Origin: Phallusia mammillata
Lineage: Eukaryota; Chordata; Ascidiacea; Phlebobranchia; Ascidiidae
Reading direction: 5' to 3'
Length of the DNA stretch: 64,000 nucleotides
Assembly: GCA_003260075.1 (NCBI GenBank)
Contig: QLIY01000341.1
Span: forward strand, 1,216 to 65,215
This document shows, piece after piece, positions 1-13,400 of this stretch (position 1 is its first letter; each line of letters opens with the position of its first letter). Under the pieces are notes generated by a model. The model was not told where the DNA came from. It saw only the letters and a list, made by a program, of their open reading frames with translations, and searched no databases. The position numbers and the translations under genes are program-made.

Positions 1-237
1 CTTTAGAACACTAGTTTCGTATGTTAGCAGGGCATGAATATGCAAATTTAACGCTCGGTTCAGTTTGTGCAACTGCTCGGCCGAGCACTGAGCATTAAAA
101 ACAGCGATGCTCGGTACCGAGTACTCGGGTTTTGGCTCGGCTCGGTTTATTACACAGTTTTTGTGTACCTCAGTTACTAAAGTAAAGCTAATAGTGTTGA
201 AAAGATCCAATTTCCTGTAATTTGTGACATTTTCCAG

Positions 238-1045
238 AGAGAAACTTGTGACAATCAGTGATTTTACGTTGCTGATTATTGATGAGTGCCATCACACAGT
301 GAAAGATGATCCTTACAACAATATCATGAAGATATATCTCGACAAACGACTCGATGCAAGCAGTGATGTTTCCCTACCACAGGTTTGATGACGGAATATG
401 TTTACAACTTAAACATTTTGATTTGAAATTTACTAATGATTTTGCTTAATTGCAAATTCTGTTTAATTACATGCTTTTTTTAAACAGTGGCCTACCATTG
501 GTTAAAAACATTATTTTGCAAAAAAACACAAGAAAAAAGTATGTTTACCTCAAAATGTGTGTAAATGTTGGTTGTTTTTGTGTAAATGAAGTAAATGGTG
601 AAAGAATGACCTAAGCAGTTTCTCTTTTTATTGATTTTTGTGTTTGATAAATGGACCTGGTGTTGTATTCGTTTGTAGATTGTTGGTCTGACAGCTTCAC
701 CAGGAATGGGAAAAGCAAAGAAAATGTCTCAAGCTGAAGAGAACATCAAAACTTTGATGGCAAATTTGGATGTCACCAAAGCCCCAACTCAAGTTAATTT
801 GTCAACGAGAAATCTCAAAACATTTCAGAACGAAACCAGAGACCGTGAGTCAAAACGTTTTTCACAAAGACACAAAACTACTTATTTGTTTTGCAGAGGC
901 ACATGATTGAACTGAGCTATATCACAAAACAATTTAGAGGGTTGCAGTGATTTGTGTAGTTTGCATGCAAAGGGCACTAGATCAGAGCCCCCGGTTAGGT
1001 GTGTGTGTGCGGGGGGTCGACTGTTTATAGAAGTGCAAGGCATCA

Positions 1046-1129
<84 letters not shown>

Positions 1130-4100
1130 CAAAGTTTAGGAACGACTAAATCATATTGATTGCAATTACACAATCTTGGAAAAGTGTTGAACCCCATTGT
1201 ATCACTGGTAACAATGTAAGACAGGGGCGTGCAACCTTTGTTACTGTGGGGCCAAATACAATGGCTAAAATTAGATCACGGGCCGCACCCATGTATAATA
1301 CAAGGAGATTTTACTTAGTTACATACCAAATATGCTTAACTACAAGTAAATTTCGCATTTGATTCTAGCAGCTTATTGTCAGGTCGCAGAAAAATAGCAT
1401 CAGGCGCATTAATCTGCTCAAAAATATGCAGTACTTGTACTTGTTTGCCAGTAGTATTGAAATCCAAGCGTCTCTGTGGGCCGCACAACTTTTAATCAAG
1501 GGCCGAATTTGGTCTGTGGGCCGCAGGTTGCCCACTACTGATGTAAGAGATAGTCAGAACATTACTAAACATGGCATGCCGCTTTTGTTTTTCTGGATCA
1601 GTATATTTATTACAAGAATGATTGTTATATGATTAGAAACGATCTCCATACTTCGGGCACCGGATGATGATTTCAGAAAAAGCATTTCAAAATCCATGGA
1701 TGAAATTGAAACTCTGCTCGAGAAGGAAATAAACTTGCACCAAAATGGTTTGAACTGTTTACAACTGATTTGATTTTTGTGGATAACTGCACGAATTATT
1801 GGCCATTTAACAAAACAAACCACTTCAAGAGTTCCAATTTTTTGAATTTGTTTTCTTTTTTAAATTTGTTGTTATTAGGAAACTTTTAAACTGTTATACC
1901 ACTAACTTTAGCATGTTAAAATCAAGTTTCAAATTCTTTGTTTAATAGATGATTTGCTGCTACTCGCGTCATTATTGTCACTCTTTTTGTCATTTGACAT
2001 GTCATCTTCTTCATAAGGGTCGTGTTCGGCCATAATAAACTGTGTTGTGTTGTAAGGTGCCACCGGTCTGCCTCTATCCAGCATTTCCACTCTAATAGGA
2101 AGTTAAAAACAACTAACAAAACAACTTTGTTAACAAAACAGACCACTTCAAAAGCTCCAATTTTCTGAATTGTTTTCTTTTAAAAATTTGTTGTTGTTAT
2201 GAAAACGTTAGGCTGTTATACAGTGAAATTTGGCATTTGTTATAATTCAAGTTTCTACTGATGTGTGTGATTTAAGTTTGACAATTAGGAAGGTGATAAT
2301 ATAACTCACACAACATCTTTGTTTCAGACTTGGGGGGTGAAATTAAATTCAACCTTCACGCTCGAAAAGGCAGCCAAGATTACGAAGCTTGGGTGATCAC
2401 GTTGAGAAATAGGAGCAAGACTTTAGCGAACGATGATTTGAGCCACAAGTTGATGATGTTTGCGGAACACTTATTGGTGAGAGTTGAATAAATGATTGTA
2501 TTTGGGGGGAATAGATTGATCAACTACTTAGTTAAACAATAGATAAAATTTGGAACAATTTAGATGGATTTAAAAGCTATTGCTGTCAGGCATAATATCA
2601 AGTTTGTAGAGCCAGAAGAGCTCTAAAAACTTGGTAGACGGATCTGTTCGTAAATATAGATAATGATGAATATAACGGTCAAAATAGAAGTAAAAAACGT
2701 TTGGCAAACGCGCATGCCATCATTACATAAATAAACTTGCTATAAAGTAGCGCAAAATTGTCTTACTTATAAACTGACATATCTTAAACATTTTTATTCT
2801 ACTCAGGCATACAACACAGCACTAGTACTGAACGATCATGTCAGAAGCTCAGATGCTGAAGACCAACTTTTCGAACTGATGGAAAAATATAAATCGGAAA
2901 ATCCCGTTGTTCTTCGTTTGAGGCAAATTTATGATACTAACAGTAAGTCGTATTTTTCCTATTACTTTTACGCCACGTGGATCCTTGAAATGTAGAAAAC
3001 TCGTTTTAATATTAATTATTCCATATGCTTTCAACCTTTCATCAGCATTCAGTTATTTATTCTGTACATTGTGCATAACACTAACCCACTTTCTTGTGTG
3101 CCCCTGTCACATAACGCTTTACAATAAGATGTAGCTGCAGCGCGTTCAGTCATGATCCACCAATTGTGCCCTTCACTGTTTTGCACTTCATAACGTTTTA
3201 ACGTTGTACAGCTATTTCCGGCTTGGTGATTGTTTAGTGCAATTGTGTCGCTATGAGTTCTTTCACCAATCGAAATAAACTCAGCTGTATCAACACAGAC
3301 CAACAAATACTGCCACCAGTAGAGTATCTAACGCAACTGTGCGTATCTAAACTAAATTCTCTATTCAACTCGCTTTTCACTTGGAAAAAATTCACGAAAC
3401 TTATTATTTTTTTGCAGAGGTTGAACCGTTGAAACAAGTGAATGATCTTTTGCTGAAACTGCACAAAGTTTTATTGGATGAATTCAGTCGGCAAAACGAT
3501 TCCCGTTGTATTATATTTGTGAGAACGCGCAGCATCGCTGGTGGAGTGATCACTTACATGGAAGAAGAACAGGATCTGATGAAGTTTGGTTTGAATCCGA
3601 AATTGCTCACTGGCGCCGGAGTCAGCGGAGATAAAGGAGGTACAAATTTAAACCAGTGTTTCCAAACTTTTTCCATTCCGGAACACTACATACGGATTTG
3701 TTCATAAGTTCATTGGTAAAAATAACGGCCCAAATAGACGTGAAAAGCGACATGCTGTATTATTGAAAGGTTTCGGTAAATGCTTATGCCAGTGTTTCTT
3801 AACCTTTTTACTGCTCGCACCCTTTGAGCGTTTATAAAATTTTCTCGTACCCCCTGTCTACAATGGCCCACGGAAGTAAGCATAATGGTAATAATAGGAA
3901 TTAAACTCTTATAACTTACGTGTTGAATGCATACATTAAAATAGTCTTGTAAGTTAAACAATGTTTACAGCACACCAATCAAAGACATATAACAAAGTAC
4001 TTTGTTTCTTCACAAATATGCCTAAATAGCGTATATTTTCACACTGCATGTCGTACCCCCTGCTTGGGTGCTTCGTACCCCCAAGAGGTACACGTACCCC

Positions 4101-6559
4101 TGGTTAAGAACCCCTGGCTTATGCCAACATTAGTGATATGAAGGCCACATCAGTTACACCCGTTTATATACATTTGAGTCATGTGGAATAAAGATCAAAT
4201 TTCTATTCCGTGATAATTTCAACACGAATAATATGCGGCAAATCAAGTTTCAGTTTCTCATAGTGTGACCTCTTGGTGAAGATTTAAAGCTGGGATATTG
4301 TGGGAGGCCCGTTGCTGCTGCTGTTAAATGTTTGTTTTTTGCATAAACTTTCCACATGAATGAAAGATTAATGTGAAATATTTTGAAGGAATGACGAAAC
4401 GTGAACAGGAAAGTACGTTGGGGGCATTTCGTCAGGGAAAGTGTAAAGTTATAGTTGCAACGTCCGTGGCTGAGGAAGGTCTGGATATTCAGGCATGTAA
4501 CCTAATCATCACTTATAACTATTCAACCAACGAAGTGGGACATGTACAGCGTAAAGGTGCGTAACATGAAAATGTATCAGGGATTCATGCTGCACATGTT
4601 ATTGTGTGCCTTATTTTAAAAAACATAAAATGAAACTAAAATTTTAATGGCATATTCTGTTTAATTGTACACTAAATTTTTAAACTGGTTTATTATTCGT
4701 TGAGGAGATACATCCGGTTTACTGCTAATTTACGAATACATTTGTAATACTTTTGTAACATTTTTCTAATTTAGTTACCACTTGACAAACGTCTTGTAAA
4801 ATACATGGATCAAATTTTAGTAATAAATATTAATCAAATTGCAACTTTTAAAACTAAATGTATGTTGTCCACTAAAGGTCGCGGCAGAGCAGCTAACAGT
4901 CAGATTGTGACGTTGGCTTATGACGACAGTGGTCACGTGCAAAAAGAGCGGGAAAATAAGATTCGGGTTGAACTCACAGAGGAAATGCTGGGCACGATCA
5001 GGGGAATCCCCCCGAAAACCTTGAAGGATCAGGTGGGAGGGAAAAACGTTTTGTTTATTTTTTGTTGGGTTAACGCACTCAAAAGTATCATCAAACCTAT
5101 CCTTTAGTTTTTATTGATTATTCAGCTGATTTTTATTGTAAAGTGACCGACGTTTCGACGTTTTGTACGAAACGCCTTCATCAGGAATGGCACATTGTAA
5201 AACACTACGATCTTAAGCTACTTATTTTATCGACTTGGTTCGGAACGGAGTCTTCCAAAGACATGAACAAACATTGCATTCTGTAAATCATATTTTTGTA
5301 AAACTTGTACCTACTGAACCTACCTAACAAGAACATAATTGCATTACCACCCTAAATATCAAAAAAATTCAGTTTGAAAACCACTAAACCTGTCGCTGTG
5401 TTTTAATTGTTTTACGAAAATTTCGCTTTTCGAATTTTTTTTATAGTTTGAAGAAAATATAAAAAGCGGAAAAAACCCTAAGTATCTTCATGTTCCAAAG
5501 TCGTCTGTCATTTATTTCCTATATGCCTGTTGTAAGGCTCGTTGTATATAACAGACCTGTTTTCAGATTCTCGAACATCTTCACGAACGAAAGTCGTGAT
5601 ACTTTTCATAAAGAATCTGAATGCATGTAACAAACCTGAACGTTTCAGATCCGCGAGATTCAGATCAAAGCGAAGAAGGAGCGCGACCTCGAGCGGAAAA
5701 TCAAAGCTCGTTTGAAACCGAGAAAGAAAAGCGACGAAATTTTCAACCTCCAGTGTTTGTGGTGTAAACAACATGCCACAACCACTCAACACCTGCGCCA
5801 CATCAACAAACAGGTGCGTTGTGACGTCATACATGAGTTGTGACGTCATAGATCAGTTGTGACGTCATAGGTGAGTTATGACGCCATAGCTCGTTTGTGA
5901 CATCATAGGTGCGTTGTGGCGTCATAGGTGAGTTGTGACGTCATAGTTGAGTTGTGACGTCATAGTTGAGTTGTGACGTCATAGGTGGGTTGTGACGTCA
6001 TAGGTGGGTTGTGACGTCATGCTTGTACTTGTAGCATCGCGTTATTGTGGATCCTGGATTCGTGCAGCGTGCTGTTTTCAAAACCGAGAAAGATCCCCAA
6101 AAGTGGAAGAAACTGGCGGACGATCATTTTGTGACCGGGAAAATGTTTTGCGCGAATCAGTGCTGCAGGTGGGTGTGATTTCTCTAAAGGGGGGATTGAA
6201 GGTCCTTGTAAACATGCAACATGCCGAACTGTGCAACAGTGCGACTGTGTAGCAAACTGCCAACTAAATATTGCACAAGTATTTCTACTCACAAGGTTGT
6301 TGGTTCCAATCCCGACTCGACCACTTGTTTTTTGTTTCGCAGAAACCACTTGGGATATCGAATGAAACATAAACATCTTACACTGTCCGTTCCCAAGGTA
6401 ACCTGTTTCCTTTTCACCGACCAATCAGGAAGCAGGGAGACGTTCGAGAAATGGAGTCAGGTCACTTTCAAGGTCAACGAGTTGAACGAGCAGGATTTGG
6501 CCGAACTTCTGCCGTTGGGAAATCTCGACAATGAGATAGAAGATGTTGATTACGACTGA
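238..6559 (+). CDS. RIG-I-like receptor (RNA-sensing DExD/H helicase), 3' two thirds
   Basis: Ten coding exons with matching phases: 238-382, 679-844, 2328-2476, 2807-2942, 3418-3639, 4389-4556, 4878-5032, 5649-5813, 6035-6168 and 6343-6559 (TGA stop). In order they give helicase motif II (IIDECHH), motif III (GLTASPG), a helical insertion like RIG-I Hel2i ([18 protein letters not shown]), motif IV (IIFVRTR), motif V ([11 protein letters not shown]), motif VI (QRKGRGRA), a charged pincer-like helix and a C-terminal domain. That domain has CLWC and FCANQCC as zinc ligands and a [11 protein letters not shown] strand resembling RIG-I. Such proteins are cytoplasmic sensors of viral double-stranded or 5'-triphosphate RNA signalling through MAVS. 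Motif I and any CARDs lie left of the window, so the gene is partial at its 5' end. Motif II and the Hel1 region look MDA5-like while the insertion and C-terminus look RIG-I-like, so I do not assign an orthologue. Introns carry transposons and a CRE minisatellite. Confidence 0.93.
1049..1128. repeat. Poly-G run, 80 G
   Basis: Eighty consecutive G in an intron of the RNA-sensor gene. Unlike the short G runs, its flanks show no obvious direct repeat. It is probably a sequencing or assembly artefact. Confidence 0.95.
1222..1540. mobile_element. hAT-like non-autonomous element (319 bp)
   Basis: Ends read CAGGGGCGTGCAACC and GGTTGCCCACTACTG, imperfect inverted repeats of hAT type. It is flanked on both sides by the 8-base duplication atgtaaga (1214-1221 and 1541-1548). 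Internal 'ggccgca' segments resemble the copy at 55077. It sits in an intron of the RNA-sensor gene and has no coding capacity. Confidence 0.85.
3790..4116. mobile_element. hAT-like element nested in another MITE (327 bp)
   Basis: Begins CAGTGTTTCTTAACC and ends GGTTAAGAACCCCTG, with a perfect 8-base duplication gcttatgc on both sides (3782-3789, 4117-4124). The flanks (about 3715-3781 and 4125-4190) are the two halves of a copy of the 'ggcccaaatagacg' inverted-repeat family that is complete at 22355-22546. The hAT element therefore landed inside an older MITE, within a helicase intron. Confidence 0.85.
5814..6020 (+). repeat. 20-bp minisatellite carrying TGACGTCA
   Basis: About 11 tandem units near the consensus gttgtgacgtcataggtgag; eight keep a perfect TGACGTCA octamer (the CRE/ATF palindrome) and three have one mismatch. 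The first unit starts exactly at the donor of the exon ending at 5813, so the GT of this intron is the start of the repeat. The array ends 14 bases before the next exon at 6035 and makes up nearly the whole 221-base intron. Confidence 0.9.
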
Positions 6560-7107
6560 CATCTAGTGGTTTCGCACAGAAATACAGATGTATATTGTTT
6601 CTGTGTTAAATCCCAGAGAAATCTGTGGTGTCCGGAAACCCACAAAGATTGCCAACAAAACTAATATCCTACGGTTGGGATATTTCCAGCCTGTAATTTT
6701 TAAATTTATTTTCTTTTTAACTCTATAACCCTATTTACTGGCAAAGCGTAATTTTTTTTTCCATGAATTTTAGTTTTTTTTTGCGACACATTTTTTTCAA
6801 TTTGCCTTTGTTTTTGTGCATTTGTAGTTTTGTTTTGAGAATTAAAATTAGTTTGCCTATTTTTTAAAAGCATGAATTTAGTAGATTTATTGTTTCTGAT
6901 GTTGTTTTCACGCTTTCCTGATAAATTCTTCAAAAAGTTCAGTATTTTATGAGTTGTGCCACTGAAACCTGGTTCTTCTTACTAAACACGTTTCTGTTGG
7001 CGAATTTTTGTTGTATTGTTCGTGAATATTTTGCATGTTATAATACTACATAACAGCCGCACAGCAATATCAATTGATAACAAAACAAGCCGCCTATTCC
7101 AATTGTC
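6560..7107. other. Intergenic, no gene seen
   Basis: Region between the RNA-sensor stop codon and the next candidate exon. It is AT-rich with long T runs. I see no repeat with clear ends and no conserved coding frame. Confidence 0.6.
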
Positions 7108-10100
7108 ATGTTTCATCAAATTCTAAAACAATTCATGCGGTATTTGGTTCTATTATACGTTGTGAGCGACTTTGCTTGCATTAATCAGGTAACTTGCATT
7201 ACTCGCTGGGCCATGAGTATTAAACGCAATAATGACTTCAAAAACATATTTTTCAGTCACACAATGTTTTGCGACCCTCGACCAAGTTAACGAATTTTTC
7301 CACCCGACGTTATGTTGTGACGTCACAAGCCCCTCTGTTTCGCAGCGAGGTCTGGTTAATTTCGAAACCTGCCATTCGCCGCCTTCGTGTTGAGGTTGGC
7401 GAAGTTACCAGTTTCATCGGTGGTATTTACTCCCTGGTGGGCGTGAGTTGGCTGTGCAAACTTCTGTGCTTAGTTCTTGTGCGAAACTGAAACTGGCGGT
7501 TAGAGTTTGTGTAATGTTTCGTAGTTAACAACGTGCGTGGACTGGCCCAGTAAATAAGTTGTTAGGAAATGCTTCATATTTAACAAGTTGAACTGAAACG
7601 ACACTTTCTACTGCGCTTAATTTTGAGGCGAGCTCATAGCGCTGTTTTTGTTAGTGAGGTTTTTTTTTACTTTTGTTTGGATTTGGAAAGATTAAATTTC
7701 TTTTAATTTCCTTTCTACGGTTTCCGGTTGAGTGGGGGGGGGGGTGAGGCGAGCTCATAGCGCTGTTTTTGTTAGTGAGTTTTTTTTACTTTTGTTTGGA
7801 TTTTGAAAGATTAAATTTCTTTTAATTTCCTTTCTACGGTTTCCGGTTGAGTGATTTAGCAGCGGGGGAGTTTTACAATTGTCGACGTAACAATGGACTC
7901 CTTCCGCGCCAAGAATTTTTCCATTGTTAGCGATTGTCAGTAAAGAATGCAAACTCTTTAAACTTTTAGTGCGGGTTTTTGCCGCGCAATCCGAATCAGT
8001 TTGCTTGAAATATTATAGATTTTACTTCTCAAGCTTATGACATTGTTTGCAGCACGGCATTTATATTCGGTAACTCGAGTTTTTTTCTATTTCGATGTAT
8101 TGCAGGAAATTCCTATAACATTAAGAATTTCTCTATAGCGGGAAAGAGGAAATATTTTTCGTGGATTAAGAATCGAGATTCGTTGAAACGGAGTAAGTTT
8201 GAACCAACTACAGGAAATGCTCAGGATTATTCGAGGTAAGATTTCCTTGTTTTCGGTGACCACGATAGGGCGCAAAAGAGCCTTTTTAAGCCACTTGTTA
8301 TAACCAGCTTTATGCTTTTAATGTTATTGGGATTAGTTCAACTATCAACTTCACTAACGACATTTATGCTCCACAAAGTTGACATGAAACGTGATGAATG
8401 GACGAGTCCCGTTTTTGAATAACCACGATTTAATCGAAGTTTGTTAATTACCAACTTTGGCGTTTCCGATCGCAAAAACTGATGAAAGTTGTTTGTGTTT
8501 TGTTTAACTGACAACAAGCGATTAAATAATGGTGATATGTGTGGAAATTGTCGTTCGCTGTATCGCATATTGTTAGTAATTAATTAATGCCGTAAATGAT
8601 CGCTTTGAATCATGCTGAAATCTGTTTTAACAAATTATTTTGATGCTGTGATGGGTTTTCTTGATATTTTTTCAATATGTTGCGTGAGGTTAGAAATTTT
8701 ATAAGAATAAGAAATTTTAAACTTCTTTTTTCGCGATTGCGTCATTGTTAATCCTCGTAGTGAAAAAAGGCAGAAACTGAAAAAGGTTGTTGAATAATTC
8801 ATGGATTTCTCGTAGAGAAAAGTTTTACTTTGAGAATACTTTCGCTGTGGAAGTATTGATTACATTTGACGAAATCTTAGTGTTCCTCCTGTTTTGTGAA
8901 TTATTTATGCTTTCCCTCTGCTTCTAAAATCCCGCCACTGATTCAATGGCGCATCGCGGTTCAAATTATCGAACGTTTCCAACTTTTAAGGTTCCTGCGC
9001 GATCCACTTAAATGCTCGCCCCACTTTCACGTAACCACTACAGACACATTTAAGTGCTTGTAAGTGATCCGTTATTTGTTTTGTGATTTTGTTTCAGTTC
9101 TCATTTTGCTGATGGCTGCAACCCACATCGCGCGATCTCAAACAACGTCCTTCACTGATGCGTTGCCCCTAGCAACGGAAGGCACGACCTTCGTGGATCC
9201 GACTCAAGGTGAAAAACCACAGCAGCAGTAGTAAAAATAAATCAAACTCGGAATTGTGTAGAAATTTCCTGATGCAGCCGCATTGTATCAGGAGTGGGTG
9301 CAAGAGCATAATTCGTCAAAACGTTTTATGGAGAAACTTTTATCTATTTACGACTATTTAGGCTAGGTTATGCCGGTAAATATGCTGTTAGCAAATGTTA
9401 AGACGCACATCAACGACGACGCCTTAAATTGGCCAGGCGTACTGTGGCTGTTAGTTGATATGTTTCGTTTTTTCGCAATACCGTTAAAAATAAAAGAACA
9501 AAAATAAGCGATTGACGCAAAAAACATCACATTTATTTAAAATAAAGTGTCAAAAACTGCAAACTGTGCTTAAAAAGTGTTTATTCCGGCGGCAAGGTCA
9601 CCAAAATAGCAATGACGCCATGATATAATATCTTGCATGGCTGATCAGTTTTAGAAACTTGAAACTGACCGTCACCTGTTTGTGCTTTGCAGCGGATCAA
9701 GAATTCGGAAGCAGAGGAACCAACAAAAACCAGGTTGGAATGTTTGGATTGAAAACTTTTTGTTTGCGGGTGGATCTCACTAAAGCGGGTTAACGAGCAC
9801 GCTTCAAGCGGTCATCCATGTCCCATGTTTAAACTTAACCCCTCCCAAAAAGTGGACTAGAATTTAACAGTGACAACAAATTTACAGTTTACTGGGCAAA
9901 GCTTGTTTTCCCTCCAACAGAGTAAATTGCCAACTATTTGAGATTTCAAACGTTTACAGCTCCACAGGGAGGGGGGTACTTTTCCACGCATCAGTGGGCA
10001 CAAGTGAAGCGTGATAAGCAGGGGAAGGGGAATTTAGCTTGAGTGATTCGGGGGGGGGGAGGGGGGGTACTTTTCCACGCATCAGTGGGCATAAGTGAAG

Positions 10101-10423
10101 CGTGATAAGCAGGGGAAGGGGAATTTAGCTTGAGTGATTCCACAGTTGGAAGTTTGATGTGTAAACAAACTAAAAACGCTTCCACGAAACTCACAAGTTT
10201 CCCCGTGCCTGACTAGACGAAGCTCGTTGGGCAACCCGCTTCAAGCGATTTGCAATTAATTGTAGAATGTCACATCGACATTTTAGTCACGAGGAACGCG
10301 CGCGTGCAGTGTTACGTCATAATCGAGTTAGATGCAAACTTGCACTTTGTAATCCGAGCACGAGAGGGGATTACGTCATGGGGTAATATTGTTGATGTCC
10401 GAAACACGGCGGGTGCGTTGCGC

Positions 10424-10469
<46 letters not shown>

Positions 10470-13400
10470 ATGTGTGATGCAATGTTGGAAAGTTGCAAAT
10501 ACAGACCAAGTGTTAAACGGGTAACTTAAATGTTTCCCTTACAATTAACCTTATAGAGCTCTTCGGGCAATTGTATTTTTATTCGGACGTTTTACAGGTC
10601 GCCTTCACCAGGGTAAATAACACTGAATACGCGTAGTACAGTGCACAATAAACAAAGGAAAAAGGAATTAAACGCAAGCAAATGTCGGAATAAAAATACA
10701 ATTGCCAGAAGAGCTCTGTAAACTTAATATTATGCCTGGCAGCAATGGCTTTTATGTTCCCCTTATAATCTTCGCGTGCATTCAGAAACACTATTACCTA
10801 GGTGGAGTGTAACTTGGTGTGTTGTATGGAAATGTTTGTAAGTTAGTTGGAACTAGCAGCACAGCGCGAAAGGGTGACACTTCGATCTAACCTTCGAACA
10901 TAAACATCCTATGAAAGGCTCTGCCTATCGAGATGACGTAATTTGGGGAAAAAGGCAGGCGGGTGTAGATATGAGGGAGTCACGCCCTGTAGTTTAGCTT
11001 GTCTGTCTCGAGCTCTCGGCGTTGTGGCAGTGCGTTGTGTGTTTCTGCTCGGACGGATCAACGCAAACAAATTCGGGTTCAGCATCGATTGCTTGTGAAG
11101 GGAACACTGGGATATTTCACATTAGGTGAGTAACATTAATGTAGTTGGTCTTGCTTAAGGCTCGTTCGCATGAAACAATTAACCTGTTGTTCTGTGCTGT
11201 GGGCGACACACGCTTCAAAAGTTGGTGGCTCGTTTACGTGAAGCGCCTTTCGAACCTCAAGAGCAAACTGTAACTTGCTCACTTAGAAAAGATTTTTGTT
11301 TGCAATGTTTTGGGGTAAAGTCCTGAAAACTGCTTTGCTCAGGTAAACTGGGCATATCTAATTAAAAATAGAATTGTCATCGAGGTAGATTAAAAAAAAG
11401 TCATTTCACCGATAAAGAAAAGAGTAAAGCATTGAAATCATGAGATAACTATGTTTTTGCTGCTTCAATCTTGATTCAATTGCTTTGCCCGAACACTGTT
11501 TTTTTCGTAGCTCGGGTTTTGTCAAGTTTTACTGCGTCGACAGATTTTACCCGCTAACCTTGTATTGCCTCGCTCCGTGTTGAAACCAGAAAAACTGAAA
11601 CCAATTACAGTCAGTTTCCCGCGTGTAACCTTGGTAACAGCGGTCAGTGGTGTGAAATGGTCGCAATTTTGGTTTTCGGGTTTTGCTGTAGTTTGTTCGC
11701 GGTTGCCCGGATCGACGATTGTGACGTGTCTAAGGTTGGAGGAAGTTAGCCCCGCCCTAATGTTTGATTGACATCTAACATTAATGCCCGTCTATATAAC
11801 AACTTCCATGTGAATATTTACATTGGGTTGGGCTTGTTAAAACATCAGAACACGGGGGAAGAAAACGATGTTTAAATTGTTTGCTCGCGTGAAAGCTACG
11901 GTCGAAATAAACATATTTCTGTTATAAAGCGATTCCCGTCAATTCAATACTAACGTATATTGAATATCTCTTGCACATTTCATTGTATCAAACATTTAAC
12001 TATGTAGTGTATGGAAATGTTAATAATAATTGAAAACAAATGTATTTAAATCGCATTAACTTCATGTAATGTTGAATATAGGAACGTCAGAAGCCTTTCT
12101 AACACAAATGCCGTCGTTTATTCAGGCGAAGATTTGAATGCACAGCAGCCACAAAAGGTTATTCGCCGATTGCGACATTTCGAATAAAATGCAACCGGCA
12201 ATCGCGACATTCCTTTATCCGCGGTCAGTCATGCACGACATTTCGCGTAATATCGTCACAATGGTGGCATTCAGGTTTATGTAAATCTCTGGAATATTTG
12301 AGTAGCGGACCACGCCACATTACATGCTGTACATTACATGTTGAGCGTGTCTGCATGCTACTTCATATAATGTTGTCAGTAGCAGTGGTTCAGTTGTTAG
12401 ACATTGTATTGTAGTCATCCAGTTAGGTAAGATCTATTGTAAGCATGGAATATGATATACAGTAAATCTCGGTTAAGCCGGACCCGTTTAGACCAAACAA
12501 ATGTCTAGATTAAAGTCTTACCACATTACAAATCATTTGTACTTCAAGTTTTGTCCGAATTATGCGAAGATCCGGATTAACCGCGGTTTACTGCAAGTGG
12601 TTAAACATTAAATAGGATAAAGTACTTGCACGTTGCAAGTATAGTAACATATAGAAAAGTCATATTTCTACTTCACTTTCTGTTGAGGTAACAAACGTAC
12701 ATGTATTGTAAGCATGACGTATGATATATGTGTTCAAACACTAAATACGATAAAGTAACATATAACCCAAAAATCCAAACCTGTCTTCGAGTAGTAGGTG
12801 CTAAGCTACCAGTATAGGCCACACATTTGCAGTTCGCTTTGTGTTAATCCAGTTGGTTCGGTAAATATCAACAAGTTAACAGTTTCCACGATGGCAGGGC
12901 GTAAAATTTTAACTGTGTTTGTCCTTTTCACGGGGATCGGGCTTTGATGTGACAGTGAGCGGTAGGGACCGGGTGGATCTCACTTTAATGGGGGAGGGGG
13001 GCAATTTCATCCAATTGAAAGGTAATTTTGTGCCTGGTACATGACTACAGGGCAAGAGTTGTTTAACTACGTGGTGAGGGTTGAAATGCAGATGCGCGTA
13101 AAGTCGGCGGAAATTTTCTGTGGTTTAACGAATTTGTCGTTCAACTGCTGTAATGCTAAACAAAATAGTAGTTGGTTTTTTGGTTGGTTTTAATTTGTTA
13201 AATGTGCAACCTGGTGGACGAAACGCCTGTTCAGAATTTTCTGTGGGTTGTTTAAATTATTTTCGTGTAAATTGTCGCAGAATCGGGTTTTTTTAAAAAA
13301 AATCGGGTTTTAGTTTATATGTCTTGGTTCAAAGTTTTTTAAAATCTTGATGATTAAAAATTTGAGGCTAAGAGTGAAAAGTTGTTGTTGTTTGGAGTGA

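Noticed and set aside
1049-1128. G-quadruplex regulatory element
   Set aside because: One-strand bias of all G runs and their association with duplicated blocks make an assembly artefact more likely than a functional quadruplex.
952-1149. Open frame with poly-Gly
   Set aside because: Created by the G80 run; no codon support or splice sites. The same applies to frames at 10250-10477 and 15166-15399.
6260-6330. tRNA-like B-box (ggttccaatcc) in a helicase intron
   Set aside because: No matching A box at the right distance and no cloverleaf; at best a decayed SINE fragment.
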